Shown here piece by piece: positions 1 through 10,207 of a DNA stretch of 64,000 nt. Positions within the stretch are counted from its first letter, which is position 1, and each line of letters opens with the position of its first letter. The DNA is from Mesostigma viride (lineage: Eukaryota > Streptophyta > Mesostigmatophyceae > Mesostigmatales > Mesostigmataceae), in NCBI GenBank assembly GCA_009746045.1, contig RPFO01002272.1:125001-189000 (forward strand), given 5' to 3'. A program made the translations under genes and the position numbers. The notes beneath the pieces were generated by a model, which worked only from the letters and a program-made list of their open reading frames with translations, was not told where the DNA came from and searched no databases.

Positions 1-736
1 CTTGTTAGAAGAGACAGCCCCCTTGGGCCACGCGGCATGCCAACCTGACATCATTATGTTCATCGTGTGATGATGCGTGGCGTTAGGTATGGAGTAAGGC
101 ACTTGGCTTTCGGACTAAGGCACCCATGTGGACCAAACCTGCGTCGTTTGCGTGCCTTTGCCTGCAGCGCACTGTCCCCGCTCAGCAGCGAGCCTGGCAC
201 ATCCGTGCCCGGCGCTGACAATCGCATCCCTGGCAGCCGCACCACCGGCAGCGGCTTTGCGAGCTGCCCCGGTCCCAACAGCGGGGCTGGCGTCGCGCCC
301 GCGCCTGGGCTCAGCCCCCCCCAACGGCCGCCTTACCGACTGTCCCGTGCGCAAGGTAATTGCTTGTTAGAAGAGACAGCCCCCTTGGGCCACGCGGCAT
401 GCCAACCTGACATCATTATGTTCATCGTGTGATGATGCGTGGCGTTAGGTATGGAGTAAAGCACTTGGCTTTCGGACTAAGGCACCCATGTGGACCAAAC
501 CTGCGTCGTTTGCGTGCCTTTGCCTGCAGCGCACTGTCCCCGCTCAGCAGCGAGCCTGGCACATCCGTGCCCGGCGCTGACAATCGCATCCCTGGCAGCC
601 GCACCAGCGGCAGCGGCTTTGCGAGCTGCCCCGGTCCCAACAGCGGGGCTGGCGTCGCGCCCGCGCCGGGGCTCAGCCCCCCCCAACGGCCGCCTTACTG
701 ACTGCCCCGTGCGCAAGGTAATTGCTTGTTAGAAGA
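1..736. repeat. 362-bp tandem duplication
   Basis: The unit that begins CTTGTTAGAAGAGACAGCC at base 1 starts again at 363, and its first bases recur at 725, so the period is 362 bp. The two full copies are nearly identical, with a handful of substitutions. Because the first copy starts at the very edge of the window, the array probably continues to the left. The unit is GC-rich in its middle. Open frames run through it on both strands but are repeated only because the DNA is. I see no protein family in them. Confidence 0.9.
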
Positions 737-1032
737 ATGCGCGCATCATGTGTTGATGCGCCTCTCGATTACATGACCCCATGAAATTAGTTTGGTGTAT
801 AAATATACATATAATTTAATGTTGTATGCATCAAATAAGGGGTTAGTTAGCCTCTCACCGTCTCAAGTAACCCAGTGGGTGAACGGTTAATGGGTCGGCT
901 ACGGTTATTGGGTTGTTTTATAGGGTCCCGAGGTTAAGGTTGATAAACGTTGCTCGAACTCATTCCATGTTGTTTGCTGTCTCACTTAGTCTTGTTCACA
1001 CACTACACTTGCTATTGTGTCTCATTGCACAG
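737..1032. other. Non-coding stretch upstream of the zinc-finger fragment
   Basis: Moderately AT-rich sequence with no recognisable gene. It ends in a good splice-acceptor context (TCATTGCACAG at 1022-1032), so part of it may be an intron leading into the following zinc-finger reading frame. Confidence 0.4.
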
Positions 1033-1078
1033 GGACGCTCCACGGGACATAGGAGGGGATTGCGATCTTGCCAAGAAT

Positions 1079-1564
1079 ATGCCGACGGGGCCTTGGGAAT
1101 CCTGGGTCGCCGCTCGTGCCGCAATTCAATCATGGGCTGATCATGGTGAGCATGGAGCCTTCGCGTTATGCGCCCGCTACGTGGCTCAGAGCAGAACAGA
1201 GCGCCGGGAATTCTGGTGCGATGGTTGCGGTGTAGCTAATCATCAAGGCAAAAAACAGACAACATCCAAGAAGACGAATTGTGAGTGGCGAGTTGTGATT
1301 GCAAAGCGGAAGGATGGGATGTTTTATGTCACAAAATACCCATTGCCCGTGACAAGCCTAAAGCCAGGGCACCTTCCCACTGGCCACAATCATGAGCTAA
1401 GACGTCCCGGGACCATTGCTGCTCTCTTGGACCCCATGCTTCGAAAGCTGCCTGATGAGGTGAAGGCAAGGATATTGTTGTGCAGGAAGAGCGGGGTCGA
1501 CCTGCCAACAATCCTGACAATGATCGATAAGGAATTTGGGGAAAACCGCACGAGCATGAATTAA
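1079..1564 (+). pseudogene. FAR1/WRKY-GCM1-type zinc-finger fragment, probable Mutator-like transposase N-terminus
   Basis: The open frame from about 1033 to the TAA at 1562-1564 has the layout of the FAR1/WRKY-GCM1 DNA-binding domain found at the start of Mutator-like (MULE) transposases and FAR1 proteins. A W-x-A-A-R-A-A-I-Q-x-W segment comes first, then a CDGCG pair, a KTNCEWRVVI strand with a third Cys, and an HNHEL motif. After it comes a segment containing LLDPMLRKLP and a helix ending in IDKEFG. The first Met in the domain is at 1079, but an acceptor just before 1033 suggests the real exon starts there. The frame stops about 160 residues in, with no transposase catalytic core in the following DNA. 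I therefore read it as a truncated or decayed element gene. Family assignment is by motif only. Confidence 0.6.
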
Positions 1565-1899
1565 TGGATTAAAATATTTACTCATATAATTTTAACACCT
1601 AAAAAGTGATTTCAGTCGTCGCATGCAATGTTGGGCTACCACCTCTTTTGTTTTGGAATTTTGGCACAGTATCGAGAAAGAGGTAATTCCAAAGTTTGCC
1701 AATGACTGCATGGTCTCGGAGCTAAACCAAGAGTTGTGTGTACGACCCTCATTTGTCGTGGCATGATCCACGTAGGGTCTGAGTACAAGGCTAACCAGGA
1801 CAGTCATAATGCGTACACTCTATGCTCCTAGTACTTGTTGATATTGACATATTCTCCAGATTTCTGGCCTGCGCCGGTAGTCGCTTTGATATTGCATTC
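1565..1899. other. Non-coding sequence after the zinc-finger fragment
   Basis: No gene recognised. A stretch near 1840-1895 resembles the dispersed repeat seen intact near 24.3 kb (it shares CCAGATTTCTGGCCTGCGC). It may be a decayed copy. Confidence 0.35.
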
Positions 1900-2565
1900 A
1901 TTATGCTCACGTGATGCATGTCACGATAATATTATACTGTCTAACGTATTAGTTGCATTGAATTGAAACGTTACTCCGTTGGGAGATCACGTAACACATG
2001 TCCGGTAGTCTGTAATATTAAGGCAGATGGTGCGCAAGGATAGATGGCAAGTAGTGATGAAGGAGACCACCCCCAAGTCTGTGGGGGCTCCGCGTGTGAC
2101 CAAGTATGGCATTCATAGCGATTCGGGCCGCGGTGCCCACACCCCTGTAACTAGGACCTAGATAGCTTATACCATCCATTCCATCCCATGTTCCCCTCCC
2201 ACTGAGGACTTATGCTCACGTGACGCAGTCACGTGTCTATTAATTAATTAATTAATGTCCGGTAGGGGCACCTCGGGTAACCCGCTACGGTCGGCACAGT
2301 GCCACCGGCCGCGGGGCCCACAATCCTGCTACCCGTGCTTAGATAGTTTCTTTCGCATGTCATCCATTCCCTTCATGAGGATACTGCTCACGCAGTCACG
2401 TGGTATTAATTAATTAATTAAATGTCCGTGAGAGGGGGTACATGGTCTATAAGCGTGCTAAGCAACAACCTGCAAATGATGTAAACTTAATAATGCTCAC
2501 GTGATGTTTGTTAATTATAATATTGATAATTGTCTCTTGTTCACGTGGTGCAGTCACGTTCTTAT
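1900..2565. repeat. Cluster of CACGTG-bearing modules with (TTAA) tracts
   Basis: Five modules carry CTCACGTGA or close variants, usually followed within about 10 bases by GTCACG(TG) and then, in several, a TTAATTAATTAA tract and ATGTCCG. They lie near 1907, 2213, 2387, 2493 and 2537. The palindromic core CACGTG is the plant G-box/E-box hexamer. The modules look like diverged repeats of one unit rather than independent sites, so I annotate a repeat and not a promoter. Confidence 0.55.
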
Positions 2566-2915
2566 CGCACGCAATTGATAGCACTGTTACGAGTTAACCC
2601 ACCTCTATGTGAGAACCTGTACGTCTCCACCGTTGGCACTCGAATGGTACCTATCACCACTAAAGATGATTTAGAGGAATCGTTCGCGACAGCTAGATTG
2701 CAATGAAGCTTGATACATGTTCAGCTGCAATAAAACACATTTCCCAATTAACACAAGCAACAGCTATTGTGTGGGTCGACAACAACCAACTAACTATGAG
2801 CCCAACTCGAACGTATCGACGTTGGCTAGACTGCCATTATTGTTCTCACGACAGACCATACATTGAGGTGCTCACAGAACGCTGGCACCAAGGGCAGAGG
2901 ACATACAGGTAAAAA
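2566..2915. other. No gene seen
   Basis: Mixed-composition sequence between the CACGTG modules and the minisatellite. A 69-codon open frame at 2703-2912 has no recognisable feature. Confidence 0.4.
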
Positions 2916-3732
2916 CCATGACATGAGTAGGAACGGGCATGGCATGACTAGGAACGTGTACAGCATGACTAGGAACGGGTATGGCATGACTAGGAAGTAG
3001 GAACAGGTATGGCATGACTAGGAAAGAGCATGGCATGACTAGGAACGGGCATGGCATGACTAGGAACGGGTGTGGCATGACTAGGAACGTGTACAACATG
3101 ACTAGGAACGGGTATGGCATGACTAGGAATGAGTATGTCATGACTCGGAACGGGTATGGCATGACTCGGAACGACCATGGCATGACTAGGAACGGGTACA
3201 GCATGACTAGGAACGGGTATGGCATGACTAGGAATGAGTATGTCATGACTCGGAACGGGTATGGCATGACTCGGAACGACCATGGCATGACTAGGAACGG
3301 GTATGGCATGACTAGGAACGGGTGTGGCATGACTAGGAGCGTGTACAGCATGACTAGGAACGGGTATGGCATGACTAGGAACGGGTATGGCATGACTAGG
3401 AACGGGTATGGCATGACTAGGAACGGGCATGGCATGACTAGGAACGGGTGTGGCATGACTAGGAACGGGCATGGCATGACTAGGAACGGCCATGGCATGA
3501 CTAGGAACGGGCATGGCATGACTAGGAACGGGTATGGCATGACTAGGAACGGGTATGGCATGACTAGGAACGGGTATGGCATGACTAGGAACGGGCATGG
3601 CATGACTAGTAACGAGTATGGCATGACTAGGAACGGGCATGGCATGACTAGGAACGGGTATGGCATGACTCGGAACGACCATGGCATGACTAGGAACGGC
3701 CATGGCATGACTAGGAACGGGTATGGCATGAC
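2916..3732 (+). repeat. 21-bp minisatellite
   Basis: About 39 tandem units of GGCATGACTAGGAACGGGTA-type sequence, period 21 bp, with variants (CTCGG for TAGG, GACCAT for GGGTAT). Since 21 is a multiple of three, every frame stays open for long distances on both strands. The plus-strand reading is a 7-residue MTRNGYG repeat. This is a by-product of the period and not evidence of a protein. Confidence 0.95.
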
Positions 3733-4175
3733 GTGGCCCACGCGCATGTGCGCCCATAATGGCCCCCATGGATGATGCTTTCAGTATTTAGCCGCGCCCA
3801 GCCTACAATGGGACCTCCCATGGATGATGCATTAAGAATTTAGCCATGCGATGCCTATGCAGGGAGTTACTCTCTGCTGAGATGCCATGTGTACACCAGC
3901 TATAGCCTAGCCACATACCCTCCACCCCATATGTCATGCAGGCCTTCTAGGCCCTCTCCTCAAGCCCCCCCTGGGTGCCTGTGCTTGTTAAGGAGGCATG
4001 AACCATCATGGCGGTGCAGGTGCACCTTGTGCACCCAGAGCAGGTGACAGTTGTACATCCTCCACCTGCAGGTTGTAGCCCTGATTGTATTACAAACCCA
4101 TAGATGCCCCTTTCTCAGGGCTATGTGTTACATATGCTCCCAACGGAGCTATCATTTTAATTAATTAATTAATTA
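3733..4175 (+). mobile_element. ~440-bp dispersed repeat, copy A, inserted in the minisatellite
   Basis: Starts GTGGCCCACGCGCATGTGCG and ends with TTAATTAATTAATTAA. The same sequence occurs inverted at 19633-21615 (copy B) and partly at 44374-44566 (copy C). The 21-bp minisatellite stops at its left edge and resumes at its right edge (4176), so the repeat appears to have inserted into the array. ATGGCATGAC flanks both sides, which could be a 9-10-bp target duplication, but the array repeats these bases anyway. One end carries the hairpin GCTCCCAACGGAGC (4136-4149). No open frame of note. The length and lack of coding capacity fit a non-autonomous element of unknown class. Confidence 0.65.
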
Positions 4176-4284
4176 ATGGCATGACTAGGAACGGGAGTGA
4201 CATGACTAGGAACGACCATGGCATGACTCGGAACGACCATGGCATGACTAGGAAGGAGCATGGCATGACTAGGAACGGGTATGG
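4176..4284 (+). repeat. 21-bp minisatellite, right remnant
   Basis: Five further units of the array seen at 2916-3732, including the ATGGCATGACTAGGAA core. They are separated from the main array by the inserted repeat copy A. Confidence 0.9.
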
Positions 4285-6323
4285 CGGCCAAGCACGTGGG
4301 CGGGTTCGTGCTATTCGTACCGTTGATGCTGAAGAGTCACAGGTATCGTTGGAACGGAACGGTCCAGGGGTCGCAGGCGGTTCTTCCCGGGACTGATCTT
4401 CCAGCGCTGCAAGAAAATCACGAACATGTCCCTGGTTGGGTAAAGAAAGCAGGCAAACCCCGACCGGCCGACCGCGTCCCCACCGTGCATGTACCTTGGT
4501 AAGACGTACGTAAGGTTCTGTGGGCTGAACTGACCGCGCTTCAAGAATATGACGATTTGAAGCCACTATGAAGGTATATGCAAACCATGTCGGCGTCATC
4601 CGCTCGACCCCTCTTACTCAGATATAGTTGGATATGCAGCATAAAAAGCAACGGGGAGAAATTGTCAATGACTATGATCCCCCAACTGTGGGTGTTAGGA
4701 AATAGAAAAAGCATGGCAGGCATAGCTTGCGTGCAACATTGGGGGTCGGAAATTCTAGTCGGGGGGGTCAGTGGACTCCAACGTGGACTCGAGACTCAGA
4801 TTGATTGATTATTGAGGGTAAACTGCACGACTACAGGCTCTTTGCGCGCGCCACATGTTAAGTAATCATGCCATCAGCTGCCATTTTGAACGCATCATAA
4901 GGAAACCCGTCGGGTTAAAAACTAAGATCTAAACGGCCATCACCACTCGCATCGACGACGAAATTCGGCTAAGTCCAAAGGCAGCCGATACGATTTACGT
5001 CGTTTGCAGTTTTACGCGCCAGCCTTGCGCACGCTGCCGCGCCGCGCCCAGCCACGATGCACTCCCAGCCTTGCGCACTCCCAGCCTCGCGCACTCCCCA
5101 GCCTTGCGCACGCCAGCCTTGCGCACGCTGCGCCGCGCCCAGCCTTGTGCATCGTCTGAAGAAATCAGTGTCTGATGTTTACAAAAACTCTTTTTTTTTT
5201 ACGTCTGGGCGTCGCCTTTTTTTTTTTGTGCGCGTTTCTGACCGTTGGATCGGCGCTAAGCAACCCAGCTTTTTGGGAGCGCTGGTGGAATCTTCCGTCC
5301 GCCAGCATCCACGACGGATCTATTGTTGTGGTGGTGGTGTTCCCACACGGCAGCGGGAACGATTCCCTCTGGTTAACGGCGGAATCTTCCGTTACAACAC
5401 TTGGCTTCATACACTTAAATGTACCCGGGGATTTAGGGCACCGGCTACAGTCAGTCAGCTGTATGGGCGCGGGAGCGGGAGCGGGATACGGAAAGATTCC
5501 ACCAGGTTCTTGTCAACCGCAGAATCTTCCGTATCGGGACTTACTATGCGTCCGGGGACTCCCTGGGATTCGCCGCTCATGGGCCGCGCAGAATCTATAG
5601 TGGCCGGGGGCCGTATATACATGGAGCCGCGGATTTGAGTACCGGTGGTACTTATCGGGGCAATGTGACGTGGACCAACTAACAAGGGCCCGGATAGTTA
5701 CGAAACCGGAATACCTAAATCCTGTCAGAAGACGTCCCTGGATTCATGTAGACGGATGGCTGCAACGGGATTCTAGCCTTGCATTCACTTAATTGCCGTA
5801 CACCCCTAATAGATTCCAAACTTCCGCACCAGCAAATCTGCCCAAATCTGATTCCTTCTCTGGTGATGACGGATGGACCGGATAGATGCCCAGCTTCGTG
5901 GAATCGCAAACTACAGGTTGATACACAACTGTGGGTTATTCAGGAAGATCCTGGATCCCTGGGTCATGAATCCTCCATCGCAGCGGCAGGCCCAGGGCGG
6001 CGAAGCGTTGAGGACCCGCGACGAGATGCCAGGGTGCAGGCTAAGGTCAAGATTGCGTAACCGTCATTAAGATCTGAAATCTACGGCTGTCGCGCCCCAA
6101 GAACCTGGGATTCACTACGCCCCAACCACCTGGCACTAAACACTACGTTTCCATGTTTCGGAGCTCCAAACCCGAGTAGATCCAGGGTAGATCCGATTCT
6201 TTGAGTGGCGACTTCTAAGTGTGCGAATTCTAAGACTTACAGAGAAGATTCTATCTCTTAGATCACCGAAATCTGTCAAATATCCTTAGATTCCGGTCCG
6301 TGGGCTAAAAAAGTGGACAAGCC
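4285..6323. other. Two kilobases without a recognised gene
   Basis: Open frames of 140-190 codons overlap at 5057-5638, but none shows a known motif or consistent splice structure. A GC-rich block at 5045-5150 repeats CCAGCCTTGCGCAC-like words. From 5280 to 5830 the word GGAATCTTCCGT and decayed relatives recur several times, which suggests an old tandem repeat. Two T runs lie near 5190 and 5217. Confidence 0.45.
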
Positions 6324-6470
6324 GCTTTACTCACTGGACCCTCGTGCGGAAAGCAATTTGTCGCCACTCGGTCTGCTTTTCGCACCACTCGGGCCGCCGG
6401 CCCTCGTGGGCGAAAAGCAGCCCGCGTGGCGACAAATTGCTTTCCGCACTCGGGTCCAGTGAGTAAAGCT
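6324..6470. repeat. 147-bp near-perfect palindrome (long hairpin)
   Basis: The left arm begins near 6324 (GCTTTACTCACTGGACCC) and is mirrored by the right arm ending at 6470 (GGGTCCAGTGAGTAAAGC). The arms are about 70 nt, with few mismatches and a very short GC-rich centre. Transcribed, it would fold into one long stem. It could be a small foldback transposon or a small-RNA precursor. No clear target duplication flanks it. Confidence 0.8.
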
Positions 6471-7015
6471 CTACTTTTCATCGCATTTATCACATCAATC
6501 CGACGCCGCGCCAAAGTGTCCGCGGCAAATCCGGGGTGAAATTGACGAAATTCGGTGCGCGCGGGAGATGTTGAGTGCAAATTTCATTGCGAAGGCTATG
6601 GTGGCGTGAAAATTTACTGTGCACGGATTACGAAGCCATTTTGTACCGGATTTCGCTTGTTCGATCGGCATTGACGTAAGGAAATTTATTCTGCAAAAAA
6701 AAGGTCGGTAAACAGTTTTTTTTTGTGTGTGTGCGAGGGCAAACACGCAGCAGTGGCCAGTTTCGCGCGCCGAGCGCAGCCACCCCTGCGTGTTCAAGGT
6801 AATGGCTAGCACAGATTAGACGCTACTGGTGGGAGGGCACACTTTCGAACGATTCCTGATATCATTTCGAAGAAATCCAGCACAGCGATTCTCTTAATTT
6901 TGCGTTTCCATGTTGCACGCAATTTTCCCGTAAAAGTCAGATTTATAGGAGCGCTGACAGGGGCAAAAATGCATGTCATGGATTTAATCGCTTTTACCCC
7001 TTTTTTTGCAGCTTT
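6471..7015. other. No gene seen
   Basis: Sequence with A- and T-runs near 6697 and 6717. It ends in a pyrimidine tract and TTTTTTTGCAG, a plausible splice acceptor, immediately before the small zinc-ribbon frame. Confidence 0.35.
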
Positions 7016-7138
7016 ATGACTTCCCTTGGGCAGAGCAACATCGTCAGCTGCATAACCTGCGGGCGGGGCTCGCTGCCGACGTCGCTGGTGTGCCCGGGGT
7101 GCGGGAGAACCACCATCTACTGGTTTCTATCGTCGTAA
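7016..7138 (+). CDS. Possible 40-aa zinc-ribbon peptide or terminal exon
   Basis: A short frame from ATG at 7016 to TAA at 7136-7138 reads SCITCGRG, ten or so residues, then VCPGCGRTTIYW. Two CxxC pairs spaced like a zinc ribbon are visible. The frame follows directly on a strong acceptor (pyrimidine run plus GCAG), so it may instead be the last exon of a gene whose upstream exons I cannot find. No family can be named. Confidence 0.3.
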   Translation: MTSLGQSNIVSCITCGRGSLPTSLVCPGCGRTTIYWFLSS

Positions 7139-7493
7139 CCCGCTTTCTTGTCGTAATTAACCGGCGTAGTCTAGTGGTTTAAGCGTCCGGCGACGGGCGA
7201 AACGAACTCTTACCCTGACGCCATGGCCTGAGAAGGCACTCCGAGAAGGACTGGGGCGGGCGGGCTAAATAAAACGCGACAGTGCCCGCACCCCGCCGGC
7301 TCACCCCGGCGAACAAGACAAAGCGCACTGTTCCCCCCCTGGGCCCATCGCTGCCGTCGCCGGGCGGCACGTTGGGGAGGCGGCTCCTTCTCCCTTTTTT
7401 GGTGCCTGTTGCATCATTTTGAACCCCTGGCCAACGGAGGCATGTTCATGAATGAGTGGATGCATGCATGAATGAATGGATGCATGAATCATG
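7139..7493. other. No gene seen
   Basis: Contains TAGTCTAGTGG, which resembles a tRNA A-box, near 7167, but no B-box or cloverleaf. Ends in short direct repeats of ATGAATGGATGCATG before the G-rich block. Confidence 0.4.
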
Positions 7494-8211
7494 GGGGGAG
7501 GGAGGGAGGGAGGGCGGGCGGGAGGGAGGGAGGGAGGGAGGAGGGAGGGAGGGAGGAGGGAGGGAGGGAGGGAGGGAGGGAGGGAGGGAGGAGGGAGGGA
7601 GGGAGGGAGGGAGGGAGGGAGGGAGGGAGGGAGGGAGGGAGGGAGGGAGGGAGGGAGGGAGGGAGGGAGGGAGGGAGGGAGGGAGGAGGGAGGGGAGGGA
7701 GGGAGGGAGGGAGGGAGGGAGGGAGGGAGGGAGGGAGGGAGGGAGGGAGGGGAGGGAGGGAGGGAGGGAGGGAGGGAGGGAGGGAGGGAGGGAGGGAGGG
7801 AGGGAGGAGGGAGGGAGGGAGGGAGGGAGGGAGGGAGGAGGGAGGGAGGGAGGGAGGGAGGGAGGAGGAGGGAGGGAGGGAGGGAGGGAGGGAGGGAGGG
7901 AGGGAGGGAGGGAGGGAGGGAGGGAGGAGGGAGGGAGGGAGGGAGGGAGGGAGGGAGGGAGGGAGGGAGGGAGGGAGGGAGGGAGGGAGGGAGGGAGGGA
8001 GGAGGGAGGGAGGGAGGGAGGGAGGGAGGGAGGGAGGGAGGGAGGGAGGGAGGGAGGGAGGAGGAGGGAGGGAGGGAGGGAGGAGGGAGGGAGGGAGGGA
8101 GGGAGGGAGGGAGGGAGGGAGGGAGGGAGGAGGGAGGGAGGGAGGGAGGAGGGAGGGAGGGAGGAGGGAGGGAGGGAGGGAGGGAGGGAGGGAGGGAGGG
8201 AGGGAGGAAGG
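7494..8211 (+). repeat. (GGGA)n microsatellite, ~720 bp
   Basis: Continuous GGGA repeats with occasional GGA or GGGGA length slips. All G runs are on the plus strand. Every frame is open (Gly-Arg-Glu on plus, Pro-Ser-Leu on minus), giving long spurious reading frames. The runs of three G are suited to G-quadruplex formation. Confidence 0.97.
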
Positions 8212-8219
8212 CATGACTT

Positions 8220-8229
8220 TGTGTGTGTG

Positions 8230-8317
<88 letters not shown>

Positions 8318-8320
8318 TGG
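8220..8320 (+). repeat. (GCGT)n microsatellite
   Basis: About 25 units of GTGC/GCGT following a short GTGTGT lead-in. It joins the (GGGA)n block directly on its left and the (GGGT)n block on its right. Confidence 0.95.
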
Positions 8321-8325
8321 TTATA

Positions 8326-8648
8326 TGGGTGGGTGGGTGGGTGGGTGGGTGGGTGGGTGGGGGTGGGTGGGTGGGTGGGTGGGTGGGTGGGTGGGTGGGT
8401 GGGTGGGTGGGTGGGTGGGTGGGTGGGTGGGTGGGTGGGTGGGTGGGTGGGTGGGTGGGTGGGTGGGTGGGTGGTGTGGTGGGTGGGTGGGTGGGTGGGT
8501 GGTGGGTGGGTGGGTGGTGGGTGGGTGGTGGGTGGGTGGGTGGGTGGGTGGGTGGGTGGGTGGGTGGGTGGGTGGGTGGGTGGGTGGGTGGGTGGGTGGG
8601 TGGGTGGGTGGGTGGGTGGGTGGGTGGGTGGGTGGGTGGGTGGGTGGG
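8326..8648 (+). repeat. (GGGT)n microsatellite, ~320 bp
   Basis: Tandem GGGT with rare GGTG slips, again with all G runs on the plus strand. Third part of a compound G-rich block of about 1.15 kb. Confidence 0.97.
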
Positions 8649-8925
8649 GAAGGTGTGCTTTTTATTATGATGATTAGCTAAGTTACGTGTGTGTTGTTGA
8701 TGTACATGTTGACGTTGTATCATGGGCGTGTGCCCCTAAGTCTGCCTTCCTGCAATATCACATAATATATCATCAAGATGTGTTGTTGGGAACCTGACTA
8801 TATATCCCAAACTGGAATGGTTGACTTGCAACTATGGGAGGAAACCCTTGAAAAACAATTACTAGGAACTGCATTTTTTGTGCAATGTTGCTAGCATCTG
8901 TCACCTATTGGTCATGCAAACAGTC

Positions 8926-9780
8926 TTAATTTCTTGTGGGCAGTTAACATAGATGTTTTTATGAGCTGTGCAAAGTTCTAGGCTTAACTGAGTTCATTGA
9001 TATAGGCACCCATGTGTTGGAACCCTTGGAAAACCAAGAAAAACTGCATTTTGTTTTTTTTTTTGCTAGCATCAGTCACCTATTTGTCATCCAACCAGCC
9101 TGAAACTTTGTGGGCATGCTGCATGGGATGTGTTTAGAACATGTGCAAAGTTCAAGCTCCAACTGAGTTCATTTGGTGTCATTATGTATGCATATGTGTG
9201 ATAAAGCCCTTGGAAAACCATGAAAAACTGCATTTTTGGGGTATTTATGCTAGCATTTGTCACCAATTTGTCGTCCAACCAGCCTGAAACTTTGTGGGCA
9301 TGCTGCATGGGATGTGTTTAGAACATGTGCAAAGTTCCAGCTCCAACTGAGCTCATTTGGTGTCATTATGTATGCATATGTGTGATAAAACCCTTGGAAA
9401 ACCATGAAAAACTGCATTTTTGGGGTATTTATGCTAGCATTTGTCATCCAACCAGCCTGAAACTTTGTGGGCATGCTGCATGGGATGTGTTTAGAACATG
9501 TGCAAAGTTCCAGGCCCAACTGAGTTCATTTGGTGTCATTATGTATGCATATGTGTGATAAAACCCTTAAAAAACCATGAAAAACTGCATTTTTTGGGTA
9601 TTTATGCCAGCATTTGTCACCAATTTGTCATCCAACCAGCCTGAAACTTTGTGGGCATGCTGCATGGGATGTGTTTAGAACATGTGCAAAGTTCCAGGCC
9701 CAACTGAGTTCATTTGATGTCATTATATATGCATACATGCCAGAAAGTGCTGAAAATACGGTATTTTTTGCTAGCAAATG
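8926..9780. repeat. ~185-bp satellite, about five copies
   Basis: Direct repeats with period 175-185 bp. Each holds CCAGCCTGAAACTTTGTGGG, GCTGCATGGGATGTGTTTAG, CAAAGTTCCAG, CTGAGTTCATTTGGTGTC and CATGAAAAACTGCATTTTT. The first copy is diverged and the middle ones are nearly identical. Several key words are shared with the 172-bp satellite in the foldback element (12.0-14.1 and 16.9-18.3 kb), so the two may be distant relatives. Confidence 0.9.
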
Positions 9781-10207
9781 TCACCATGTTACCATGCTGC
9801 CAACTCCCAAAAAATTTTTTGACCACATGGCATCATAAGATATCTGATAAGGAACCTTGGTGCCAAATTTGAGGTCAAACTGACCATTATTCCATCTCCA
9901 AATATTTTCCAGGGGAAGAAAATGGGTTTTCGGATTGATGTGATTTTGTCCTGCAGGCGTAGGATGCGAGCCTGCCGCCTGCTCTGGGTATTCGGGGATG
10001 CTTGCGCAACGCAGAGGCGTAGGAAATCTAGCATGCGTTGTTGGGTGTTGCTAATCTTGCTGCTGAGAGCTGTCGTTCTAGCCCGAGATACCGGCACCAC
10101 CATGTGTCTCAGTCGACTGTTAGGTCGATGCATGGGGGTGGAACGGGACTGTTTAGAGGCTGTCCCCGAAGCCTGTTAGCCGCGAGCCGACGAGGAAGGT
10201 TGTCTAC
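9781..10207. other. No gene seen
   Basis: Transition from the satellite into GC-richer DNA just downstream, on the minus strand, of the L1-type ORF1. If this were a complete LINE, ORF2 should begin here on the minus strand. No reverse-transcriptase or endonuclease frame is present. Confidence 0.5.

Noticed and set aside
3014-3775. 253-codon open frame of MTRNGYG repeats and its minus-strand counterparts
   Set aside because: The 21-bp minisatellite period is a multiple of three, so all frames stay open. The frame runs straight into an unrelated inserted repeat. No start context or conservation.
7161-7225. Possible tRNA gene
   Set aside because: An A-box-like TAGTCTAGTGG and a five-bp closing stem are present, but no anticodon arm or GTTCGAATC-type B-box can be drawn.
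7446-8723. Frames of 240-425 codons (Pro-Ser-Leu, Gly-Arg-Glu, Cys-Val-Arg-Ala) on both strands
   Set aside because: Produced by the (GGGA), (GCGT) and (GGGT) microsatellites.
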